The notes under the pieces: generated by a model | Database searches by the model: none | Seen by the model: the letters and a program-made list of their open reading frames with translations, nothing else | Told to the model about the DNA's origin: nothing | Shown here: piece by piece, positions 54,561 through 64,000 of the stretch | Numbering within the stretch: the first letter of the stretch is position 1 | Layout: every line of letters starts with the position of its first letter | NCBI GenBank assembly: GCA_037157565.1 | Contig: JAZHRO010000003.1 | Location: 72,480,501-72,544,500 of the forward strand | Direction: 5' to 3' | DNA: 64,000 nt | Source of the DNA: Thalassia testudinum | Taxonomy: Eukaryota; Streptophyta; Magnoliopsida; Alismatales; Hydrocharitaceae | Made by a program: the position numbers and the translations under genes

Positions 54561-55753
54561 CTCTCTTCTGATTTCCCTCCTATTCTACCATGTATCATTC
54601 CACATTGATGGGTCCACTTCAATGAACTAATTTAGTACTTAAGTATTGAATTATTTGGAGCATAATTTAATCTAAGGCATGCTGATAATGACAAAGTGTG
54701 AAAACCTTGAATGTATCATTTCATGCATTAATTACTTGAATATTTATGTGAAAGAACTGGGTAGTCACTTTAAAGGGAAGGACCTCACATCAAACAAAGA
54801 TTTGAGATGTTACATTGTGCGACTTTTGTGTTATTTGGTAAAATTTGACAAAAGAATCATTTTTTGGCATCTCTTAGTCCCTTCCTCAATTGCCCTAAAA
54901 TCTCTTTGATTCCTTATGTCTCACTCCCTCAAATGGTAACACTAAATCACGGTTGATCATTGTTTCTTTCCTTCTCTGACTCTCTCTCTCGCTCTCTCAT
55001 TTTCTCCTTATTTAATAGGGAAGGAACGACAAACAGGGGCGGCTTCCTTGGGAAAACAAAAAAAAAAAGAAAAAGAAAGAAAAATGGCCTCCATCTCCTT
55101 CCCCTCACCGCATGCCCATCCATGACCACGAGCCTTCATCGACACCGCCAACACCCTTACCTTGCACTGTGACCCCCACCGTGAGCCACCACCTCACCTT
55201 CGTTCTTCTTCCCTCTACCTCGCTGCATGCGTAGAGACCACGTCCACCGTGCTCCCTCGTTGTGTCCATGACCTGCTTGCACCAACTGAGAGCATCCTCG
55301 TCGACCCCATCCAGCCTCGCCACCGTGTCTGCCACCACGTGTGCCACCACCACATCTCCCCTGTGCATCACAACAGGACACTCTTCATGTCGACGTCCTC
55401 TACGTCGTCTCTCGTTGACGCGAGGCATGACTACGACCTCCCTCGGCTCCTCTACATTCTGCCCTCGATAGCGTCAACCTCTCTCAGACTTGGCAACGGT
55501 AGCAGAGCACCTCCACAACGTTAACTCTAGCAATCGTGCTGATCTCCCCACTGCTCCTCCTCCTTACGACTGTGCACCAACAGGGACCACCAACCGCAAG
55601 ACTTCATCCTCCTTCACCACCAACAGGGAAGAAGAACCCATCAACCGACCGGTCACCTCCTACTCACACCTACCCCTCCCGGCCACCATCTTCTCCGCCA
55701 AAGTCACTGAAGCAACAACCTCTCACTCGACAGCAGCTATGTGACCGCACCAC
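54561..55753. other. Unassigned stretch between A3 and D
   Basis: 54561-54950 is AT-rich single-copy-looking sequence. 54950-55753 turns C-rich with a TC tract (54976-54999). Overlapping Ser/Thr/Pro-rich frames on several phases argue against a gene. It may be part of a further LTR into which D inserted. ACCAC (55749-55753) would be the D target duplication. Confidence 0.4.
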
Positions 55754-56739
55754 TGATTGCACAGCAAAAATACACCAATAAATATGCCAACTTGCGTTAT
55801 TTCCTAGCGCTGCCATTGCATCTTACGAAGCTATAGTTGCATTTGCAAAATTGACACATGCATGCATTTTTTTGAGAGGGGAGGAGAATGAGAATAATTG
55901 GCCATTTAATTAACATCTTCTTCAAGTGCTGCCTTGCAACTTCACCATCTTCATTTTTTTAATTTGACTTTGAAATCATCTCCCTCGTGCGGCTGAGGGC
56001 ATGGGGCTTGCATCTCTTCGCACCATTCCTCTACCCTATAGCATGGCTGGTCATGCACACTTGCAGCATGGCTATGGCAGGCTCCCGCTTCTTTAAAAAG
56101 CTTGGCCATCTTCTCGGCAAGGGGGCCTGGAACACACACCACCCACAGACACCTTCATCCAGGCCAACTTCCTCCCCTCTTCCCCTCCATATGCAGTATC
56201 TCTTTGCACTGAAGATACACACTGTGGGTAGGAGTAAGCTCGCAGTGGTCCCACGACCACCATTGTTTGTTCCACCACTGCCCAGCTCCTTCGTCAGTAG
56301 GTGGGCGTGGTGGTTTCGCCCTCCATTTTCACCACTGGACACCATCGCCACCATTGACAGAGCTCCAAGCTCCGGAGCTCCAGCAGCAGTAGCAGTCGCC
56401 TGAAACAGCGTAAGCATTGCGCACACTCCAGCAGATGCCCTTGCAAGCCCTCCGCAGGCTCTTTCCACGCGCACACGCGCCTTCCAGTATGCCCACGCAA
56501 GCAGAACCGGCCACAACTGGTTGCTCACTTCTCACGGCACTGAAGCTACTGTTCACTCCTCTCAGCGCAGAACTATGGCTATTGTGCGGTAACTGGTTTG
56601 TTTCTCACATATCCGTTCACCATGTGCTCTCTCTCCTTGCTGCGACCGCCTCTAGCTAGTCGCACATGCACATTCTAGCATCTGTGTCTGCGTCCGCATA
56701 CGCCCGCACCCATCTGTGCCTGCTCCCATTCTCACCCGT

Positions 56740-56815
56740 AGCGCAGTGCGCTACGCTACACAGTGCGCTACGCTACACAGTGCGCTGCGCTACACAGTGC
56801 GCTGTGTCGCCCTCT
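56740..56815. repeat. Short tandem repeat in the D LTR
   Basis: About four copies of a 19-bp unit close to CAGTGCGCTACGCTACA. Other B-family LTRs have only one such stretch, so this is a local expansion. Confidence 0.75.
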
Positions 56816-57039
56816 CTCCCACACTCCTGCACCCACCTGCACATAACGACAGTACCACGCACTCCCTCCAGCGCCTGTGTAGCCCTTCTACGCCTGCACG
56901 TACCTTGGCCACCAAATGACGCCCGCTTTAGCCAAACGACTTAACGCGCCGTCTTCCTCCAGCGTGCACTCCCTCACTCATACACACATAGACACTCGTA
57001 CACAGACACACTTGTACACTCACACACTCACTTGTACAC

Positions 57040-57470
57040 ACCTATACATACTTATACATATATACTTATATATATTTTTATATATATATACATATTAGTA
57101 CCTATACAACTATATATAAGTATATTTACATATATATACATATATATATTTATACATATATACATATATACATACATATATATATATACATATACACATA
57201 CATATATTACTATATATATATGTATATATACAAATACATATCTATATATATATATACATAGATACTTATACAAATATATCTATATACATATATACATATA
57301 TATATATATCTACATGGTTAAATATACACATATATGTAGCTATAAATATATATATATACCTATATATATATTTACATATCTATATATATATACATAACTA
57401 TATATACACCTATATAGTTACTACCCTATCTATATATATATGCATATATACATATATATTTGCATACACA
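57040..57470. repeat. TA-rich microsatellite in the D LTR
   Basis: About 430 bp of TATA/CATA units at the same LTR position as in B and C. Confidence 0.9.
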
Positions 57471-58230
57471 TCACCTACCTGTATCTCTACGCACTAGTCA
57501 CTCCACCACCCGTTATATCACGGGAATATCTGCACCATTTGCTAATATTCCCCAATACCCATGTAAAGAAAGCCCCTCCGCACACACTCCCACACATCCA
57601 TCCTACACTCTACGTGGCACTTCATCTTGTTGGTACGTTTTTCTAGATGTGGACCAAATCGACTCTATGCTACATGCCATTTCCACTTCCACCCCCCCTA
57701 TATGTATAATATATATATCTATATATATAGACTATATTTATTTCTCTACAAGCAGCCTATCTTATTTTTATTTCTCTTTTCTTTCCTGCTATTAAAAAGA
57801 TAAAAAATAAAAAAGGAGTAGAAGAGAAAAGATAATCCTTGTCTTGCAGGTACTCAGTCTTGCAAACAGTAAGAGCAGTTCTTTTGTAAACCCTAAGTTA
57901 GCTCAAAGCCAAGGACCTGATTTTGAGGGTGTACCTCAAGGACAAAATTATCAGCAAAAAGAATCTTAAATAGAAAAAAATCAAAAACATAATAAACACA
58001 TGAAAGAGATATGTTTTAGATAAATCATAGAAACTTATTCACCTTTAATTCCTGCCTCCCTGAGTTCGACCCCGGGCCTAAAAGTGACCAAGATAAAATT
58101 AAGTAGTCCAAGTTAGAAAAATTTTTTGTGAAAGGATGGTTAGGCTCGAATTAGGTTAACCACTATGCTCACTTCAACGATAATTTCACCATATTAACAC
58201 AACCTATTGAAGTTCTAACACAACTTTTTC

Positions 58231-58250
58231 TGGTGCCGTTACCAAGGAGG
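58231..58250 (+). promoter_or_regulatory. D primer binding site
   Basis: TGGTGCCGTTACCAAGGAGG, shortly after the LTR end. It matches the B site with two changes. Confidence 0.75.
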
Positions 58251-59560
58251 TGTGCATTGAAGTAAGTTTCTACTTCATTCCTTTGATTTTCTCTTCTCAC
58301 ACCCTTCTCTTCATGAGTTTTTTTGTTTATAGGTGTGCAGGAAAACCAGTTGCAAGAAGGAGGCAAGCAAAGGAGTCAGAGACATGGGCGGATCCAAGGC
58401 AGGAATGAGAGCGTGAAGTCACCAGTGCCGCACTGAAGCTTCACCCACATTGCTGAAAAGGTAGGTCTCTCTCTCCTAGCAACTTAGGTCAACTTGTCAC
58501 CTAAATAAAAAAAATAAAAAAAAACCTAAAAACACTTCTTAGGATTTCTTGGGGCAAGTGGATTAAAAATCATTTACTTGATTGCTTGCCATCACCCCCA
58601 CCGCCCTTGGATTTCCTGCCAAACTTCGCATAGCAAAGATCCAAGAATCTTGATTCTTGAATATTTTGTCATGAGAAGTGCTCTTTGAGGCAAGATTAAA
58701 AGGATTGACTGCCATCCCTCCTTGCCTCATTTAGCCGCAATTCGGGATCACATTTTTGGTGGGGAGACTTAGAATTGAGTTGATTCCAACCCCACCATGA
58801 CCTTTCTCATGCATTAGATTTGATCCCGAATATTTCAACCGCAACAATTTGATTTTCTTTACATTATCTTGTGGTTAAGCCTTGTGTGTGGAACATCATT
58901 TTGGTGATTGGGAGCACTTGAATTGAAGTGCTTTGGCTCCCTTTCACACTAACCTAAAATTGACTCGTGCATCCACACAGAGAAATTTTCACCTAGGGAA
59001 GCCCATTGCAATTTTAGCATGCATTAACCTACTCACATTGAAGAAGGGTTTGTTGGGCATAGAAGAACTTGTATTTTCTCAAAACTTAGAGATTGGTTGA
59101 ATTGGTAACTCAGCGAAATCTTAAAATCCATACTACTTAAGGATGAAATTCTAAAAACTATTCACCAACTAAACCTTCAATTCAGGGTGATTTCCCCATT
59201 GCATGTTTGGTTTACACACTTTCTAAAATTAACGCACTTGGGCATTACCTATATACAATGCTCTTCACATTCTTGAAGCACTTGATCCTAAGGCTCTAAT
59301 TAAAACTGGTAGCAACTTGACCCTTATTAATGATTGGAGGTCTAACTACCTGCGTGTAATGCCTTCGTGCTGGTGTAGGTTCCCACATGCTATCAAGTGT
59401 CTAAGACTAGGGAAAATGGCCTTTCAATCTGGCTCGATGGTTCCGTGGTGCTCGCATATTGTTCCGTAGGTTGTGATAGTAGGTAACTTAGATCTTTAGG
59501 TCTAAGGGCACATTATAGAGGTTAGGACTTTGATTATCTTGATTTGTCATCAAGTGTACC
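58251..59560 (+). other. D 5' leader
   Basis: Homologous to the B leader in reverse orientation, for instance TTTGTCATCAAGTGTACC at its end against GGTACACTTGATGACAAA at about 35409. No coding blocks are seen. Confidence 0.65.
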
Positions 59561-60460
59561 TGATAGCGAAATATGCGTGATTTGCAAAAGCGGGTTTTAA
59601 CGTCGTTGTAACATGTGAATTAGCATACGCTTCTAAATTTATATCCTAGATAGGGGAAGTATCTAGGGTCATCCAAGGAGGTCTAATGGTTGCAAAATTA
59701 ATCCTCTTGCTTATAAATAGATCTCAACTTTCTTTTTGGTATTTTAAATATATAATTTTTTTTTGTTTTGAAAAGATGAGGGCAAAATGCGAATTGTAAC
59801 GGAAAGTACTAACACCTACAATTGCTTAACTAAAATTTAAAAGATAGAAATATCTTCTTCCTAAGCTCACTCTAGGCAAGTGGAGGACTAGAGTAATTAG
59901 GAAGAAGAGGTGAAACAAGTGCTAGAACCAAAAGTAACAATTGCAATAAAAAGCTAAAAGAAGGAAATTTAATTGACTAGAATTAGTGTTCTTTTCAAGG
60001 ACAAGTAGAGGAATGCTTCTACTATAACTAAAAAAATTTAAAAGAAAATAAAGAAACACTAATCCTCTTGCAAAATTTTGTGAAGAAGGGAGTCTTCTTG
60101 CTCCAAGCCTAGCTGCTCCTTGGCTTGAAAAGAGGGCCTCCTTCTTCTCCTTCCTTGAGAGCTCCTCCAAGGTGGAAGCTACAACCTTCAATCCTCTCTC
60201 CAAGGGGTGGGCGTGCACCACCCTCAAAAACTCCTCCAAGGTGGCATGGACCACCTTCAAGATCTCCTCCAAAGATCTTCCTTGCCTGGCTTCTCCTTTG
60301 GCTGGCGTGACCTAAGAGAGAAAGGAAGAGGGGAAGGTACCAAGGGGACAGAATATCCCCTTAATCTTCTTCTTCTTCTCTCTTGGACGTGGGCTTCTAG
60401 GTGGAATATGAGAGTGAATTTGCTAGCCAAGGATGTCTTGAATGGTGGTGGGTAGTGGTC

Positions 60461-60469
60461 TTTTTATAG
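60461..60469 (-). promoter_or_regulatory. Likely TATA box of the F3 LTR
   Basis: CTATAAAAA on the minus strand in the context CCCTATAAAAAGACC. Confidence 0.55.
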
Positions 60470-60899
60470 GGTAGGATGGGGGGTTAAGGTGCCCCATGAA
60501 ATGGAGGGCTAGGATGGAAGGATGGAGGAGGTTGGTGATCCTATGGCCAAAGGTGTGTGGCGCCAACCCAAAGGGTGTTAAAGGGGGTGGTTATGGTGGT
60601 ATTGGTGGATTTTGGTGGTGGAGAGACACCACCATTTTGGCCCCAACATAGGGTCTTCTAGAAGGTGGGTTAAGTGGATGGTGGAGACGGATTCAAGGGG
60701 AATTATGTGGTGGAGATGAAGGAGAATTTTGGAGGGAAAGGTGGTGCCACCAAGGGGGTGGTTAGGGTGGTTTGGTGCCACTTTTGGGTGTCTTTTCGAG
60801 GTGGTGGGTAGGCTAGGTTGGTGCCAAGTATGTTAACTTATGTGGAGCTTAGGTGGAGCTAGTTGGGTGGAGTTGTTAGGTGGGTTTTTGGGGTGGTAC

Positions 60900-61560
60900 A
60901 AGCCAAGGAAGTTGGTGCATAGCTAAGCTAATGGAGGAGTAGAGGAGAAGGTGTTGGAGCTAGGGTTTAGAAGGAGGAGCTGAGGAGGAGAAGTCTGGAG
61001 CTGAAATTGGAGCTGGCTGCTGCTGAAGAGGCTGGCATGGAGTTACTCTAGCTGGCTTACCATGCTAGTTCTTTGCTAGCTGCTAAGCCAAGCTAAAGTA
61101 AGCCAGCTTCTACCATAATGAGCTGAGGTGAGCTAGGTCTGGTGCTCCCGGGGAGAATCAAGCTGGTTGAGGCAGCTAAGGTAGCTTAGCTCAACTGAAT
61201 TGAGCTAAGATAATTCCTCGGGAGCTAGACTTGAGCTTCCTGAGCTGGGATGAGTTCTTCTTTAGCTGGCTGGAGTTGAGTGGAGCTGGATGTAGCTGGA
61301 TCTGAGATGGGGTGAACTCCTGTCAACTCAGCTGAGCTAGCTAAAGCTCCTTGTGGACTAGTGGGAGCTGAGATGAGCTAGACTCAGCTAGGTTGAGCTG
61401 GATCTGAGCTGACTTGAGCTAGGGTGAGCTAAGATGAACTCTCTTGAGCTGCCATTCAGCTGAGATTAGCTGAATTGAGCTGGGATGAGTTAACCCTAGT
61501 TCAAGTAAGGTAGGTTCCAACTGTGGTGAGCTGGATCAAGCTGAGTTTCGGCTAGTCTGG
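60900..61560. repeat. AGCT/GAGCTG-rich array in the F3 LTR
   Basis: Same array as 5440-6150, with many units in the same order (for example AGCTAGACTCAGCTA and GAGCTGGATCTGAGCTGA). Confidence 0.7.
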
Positions 61561-61786
61561 GCTTCTCCTTCACCATTTAACTTCTTGAGTGCTAGGGTTT
61601 TAGGGATCTGTATATCTGTACATCCCTAACACTCAGAAAAACATATTAAAATGATAATAAAAAAATGCAATGCATGCCTAACCTTTTTTTTGCCTAAATG
61701 CAGCCCAAAAACCCGTTTGCTGAGTAAAATCCTAAAAGCTAGGTTTGTTTTAATGCATAAGAATGATGATAAACTGGCGTTTAACA

Positions 61787-61824
61787 CACCCCCATGCTTA
61801 TCTTTTGCTAGTCTCTTACCAAAA
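61787..61824 (-). promoter_or_regulatory. F3 polypurine tract and weakened hairpin
   Basis: CACCCCCATGCTTATC after the LTR, then TTTTGCTAG..CTTACCAAAA (61803-61824), the hairpin with one arm mutated. Confidence 0.7.
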
Positions 61825-63184
61825 TTTTAATTTTTTGGAAAATAGAATTTTTGGGAAATTTAATTTTTTTGACTTTTTAGGAGAAAAGGAGATTAAGGGA
61901 CCTTGGTAGATTAAAACACAGGAGGTACAGGATTTGTTAAAGATAAACATCGAGATTTGTTGTTGGATCCAACCATTAGACAAAACAGGATCAATATATC
62001 CTCCAGAAAATTCACAAATTAACGCTTTGTTAATTCAGATGACTTGAAATTTTTGTTTTTAGGATTTTTCTGGCTTATGAATTTGATTCGCAACTTGCAA
62101 AATCCATTAAAACCTTATGTCTGTGCTTGTGAAAAGCCAACATTTATAAGGGTGTGTTATTATTATTATTATTATTATTATTATCCCCATGCTTATTTTT
62201 AGCTTAGTCTTACAACAGATGTGTCGGGATCATCATTCCCGTTACCATTCCTCGAGGGGGCTCTGGCTCCAGTGCTTCGGGATAGCACTGTCCATGACAC
62301 CACCCGGGAGCTCACAACCCCAAAACAGATGGGGTGTAAAGAGGCACTCCAAGCAAACTCAAGCTCTTGCTCCGACACTATAGGTAGAGCACCGTCCAAG
62401 ACACTTGAGCTGCTAAAATGCACTTTAATGCTCCATCTAAAGATATGAAATATAGATATGGAGCAGTGCCGAGGCGGTAACATATTGACATCGCGTCCTC
62501 AAAGGAGGCATTTTCCTCCTCGGCGGTGGGAACTCAAACCAATGATCTGCTTCAGACTTTTACTAAGTCCAAACAAGGGAGTTTTTCAAATTTTTAGTTA
62601 TTTTTACGTGTTGGCTTGTTTGTGAAGAGTGACACAAGAAGTTTCTCAAAACATGCAAGTTTTTGAGTCAGAAGCTAAGTCAAATACTTTCCACATTACA
62701 AAATAGGATCAAGTCACCTGAACTATCATGAGTTCAGGTGGAATTTTAAAGAAGGATATCTAATCTAGTCTAAAATAGACCCTGAAATTCTAATGATCTG
62801 ATCTGCATCCTCATCCTTAGTTTGTTAAAGATTAAATCCCATTGTACCAAAAGTGAATTTTTCGACCTTTGTCCCAATTTCAATTTTTTTTTCCTCAAAA
62901 AGCTTTTCATCATTTTCTTTTTTAGGTATGCAAGCAGGAAATAAATTAAAGAAAAATGCATGTTTTTAGGTTTTGAACATCCTAAATCGACCGTCAAATT
63001 TAAAAACACCCTGCCATGCTTAAGATATGCCATGTCCTCATGCATTAGGAGGGAAAAGGGATCACCTTAGTAAAGAATGGTCAGGTTTAGGATGATCAAA
63101 ACCTGGAAAAAAAAGGAAAGTAGGAAGAAATGATGGGTTACCTCCCATCCAGTGCTATCTTTTACGCCATTCAGTCGGGTGTGA
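61825..63184 (-). other. F3 3' noncoding region
   Basis: Contains a (ATT)n microsatellite at about 62157-62184, a PPT-like block right after it (CCCCATGCTTATTTTTAGC), a stretch near-identical to F 6770-7100, the second PPT-like motif at 63007-63050 (CACCCTGCCATGC, then GCCATGTCCTCATGC), and the GATGGG..CCCATC hairpin at about 63132-63149. No coding frame belongs to it. Confidence 0.7.
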
Positions 63185-64000
63185 TGTTCATTAGTGATCA
63201 AGGGTGGCTAGTTCAGTAAACTTAAAAGATTCAGACGGAATTTTAGGCGTATGGTCAAAATAGGGCTTTAAACGTTGGCCATTGACTTGAAATGTCGAAT
63301 TAGTTTTCAGATCAAAAAGGTCAACAGCGTCGTATGGATATGTTTTATGGACAATAAAGGGGCAGGTCCATTTTGATTTTAGTTTGCCAGGAAAAAGACG
63401 TAATCTTGCATTGAAAAGACAAACGTGTTGATTAACGTCAAAGTGCTTTCGAATAATATATTTATTGTGAAATTTCTTTGTTCGATCTTTATAAATCCTT
63501 GCATTTTCATAGGAAAAATTATGTAATTCTTCCAATTCAGTTAATTGTAATCTTCTATGGTTACTGGCGTCAGATAAATCCATATTGAGTTGTTTTATTG
63601 CCTAGAAAGCCCTATGCTCTAATTCTACCGGATGGAAGGGAGACATGCCAAGCGAAGTTTTAAAAGCGGTATGGTAGGCCCATAAAGCGTCGTCCAATTT
63701 GGTGGACCAATCTTTACGGCCGGGCCTAATCGTCTTTTGTAAAATATTTTTAATTTCCCGGTTAGAAACTTCAGCCTGGCCATTTGTTTGGGGGTGATAT
63801 GGTGTGGAAATTTTATGATTAACCCCATATTTAGAAAGTAGGTGACGAAATTGTGAGTGGGTGAAAGGTGAGCCTCTGTCACTGATAATGGCTTTTGGTA
63901 TGCTGAATCTTGAGAAAATATTTGTCTTAAGAAATTCGACAACCACACGGTGATCACTAGTGCGGGTGGGTATTGCTTCTATCCATTTAGAAACATAGTC
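63185..64000 (-). pseudogene. F3 integrase, nearly open, partial at the window edge
   Basis: The frame 63957-63602 contains [20 protein letters not shown] (second catalytic Asp in SDR), [34 protein letters not shown] (catalytic Glu) and [16 protein letters not shown], then VELEHRAF. A single stop (where relatives have Trp) is followed by AIKQLN, LQLTELEELHNFSYENARIY, FNARLRLFPGKLKSKWTCPF (GPF-like) and NGQRLKPYFD. The YGKACHLP stretch usual before VELEH is missing. Integrase joins the DNA copy to the genome. One stop and a small deletion probably disable it. The first Asp and zinc finger lie beyond 64000. Confidence 0.88.

Larger units (their letters stand above)
55754..58222 (+). repeat. D 5' LTR
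   Basis: Starts TGATTGCACAGCAAAAATACACC (B starts TGATTGCACGGCAAAAATACACC) and ends about CTAACACA. A tandem run of GCGCTACGCTACACAGT units lies at about 56740-56815. The TATA box is decayed (TTTAAAAAG near 56091). Confidence 0.8.
55754..59560 (+). mobile_element. D: plus-strand B-family 5' LTR and leader, cut by F3
   Basis: A diverged B-type LTR (55754 to about 58222), PBS and leader are present. The leader stops at GTACC (59556-59560), exactly where the F3 LTR begins, before the gag start. Any gag and 3' part would lie right of F3 beyond the window. Confidence 0.8.
59561..61786 (-). repeat. F3 3' LTR
   Basis: Begins TGATAGCGAAATATGCG and ends GGCGTTTAACA on the plus strand, followed by CACCCCCATGCTT. 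It is 2226 bp long. It aligns with 4072-6362 throughout, including the AGCT-rich array. Confidence 0.85.
59561..64000 (-). mobile_element. F3: F-family element carrying integrase, runs off the window
   Basis: The 3' LTR (59561-61786), PPT, 3' noncoding DNA and integrase are present on the minus strand. The remainder continues right of 64000. It closely matches F in LTR and 3' noncoding DNA but has the integrase that F lacks, so it represents the autonomous form. GTACC (59556-59560) would be its target duplication. Confidence 0.85.

Noticed and set aside
55162..55744. Ser/Thr/Pro-rich frames as a host gene
   Set aside because: Several overlapping phases are open, no domain is visible, and the sequence is C-rich low complexity in a block that may itself be an LTR.

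Overview
The window is intergenic, repeat-packed nuclear DNA of a seed plant, most likely a flowering plant with a large genome. I found no convincing host gene, tRNA, rRNA or CRISPR array. Nearly every base between 1 and 64000 belongs to long-LTR retrotransposons of the Ty3/gypsy type. Their pol remnants ([32 protein letters not shown] and a GPY/F-like integrase tail) and their tRNA-Asp-like primer sites point to the Athila/Tat side of the superfamily. I name the families by letter: A, B, E, F and H. Borders come from TG...CA ends, primer binding sites (PBS), polypurine tracts (PPT) and, where present, 5-bp target duplications (TSD).

Left block, all on the minus strand. 1-1505 is the outer end of an E-family LTR inserted in an A-family element (A2, 1506-4071). 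A2 is cut by F (4072-28045). F contains a full-length but decayed E (7791-23795, TSD GGTAT). The integrase of E contains a solo LTR, H (12273-14589, TSD GGGTC). The 5' LTR of F is cut by B (28046-38324), whose own 5' LTR is cut by a young A element (38325-46070). A has clean LTR ends but mismatched flanks, which suggests recombination between two insertions with loss of the DNA between them.

Right block. 46071-47122 is a diverged E-like LTR piece. 47123-48765 is AT-rich and unassigned. A plus-strand A-family 5' LTR and leader (A3, 48766 to about 54560) carries a solo B-family LTR (49859-52627, TSD GACCC). 54561-55753 is unassigned. A plus-strand B-family 5' LTR and leader (D, 55754-59560) is cut by a minus-strand F-family element (F3) that runs off the window and keeps an almost open integrase.

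How the elements relate: E (decayed) and F3 carry enzyme genes. F and B keep only gag/protease-type coding. A keeps neither and instead has one intact 597-codon frame of unknown function. All families share nearly the same PBS, the same PPT, a perfect or near-perfect hairpin next to the PPT, and a second PPT-like motif about 1.1-1.35 kb further inside. This suggests that non-autonomous families are copied by the machinery of autonomous ones. The A LTR also carries a tRNA-like RNA polymerase III promoter (A and B boxes) and an array of palindromes, one centred on a G-box.
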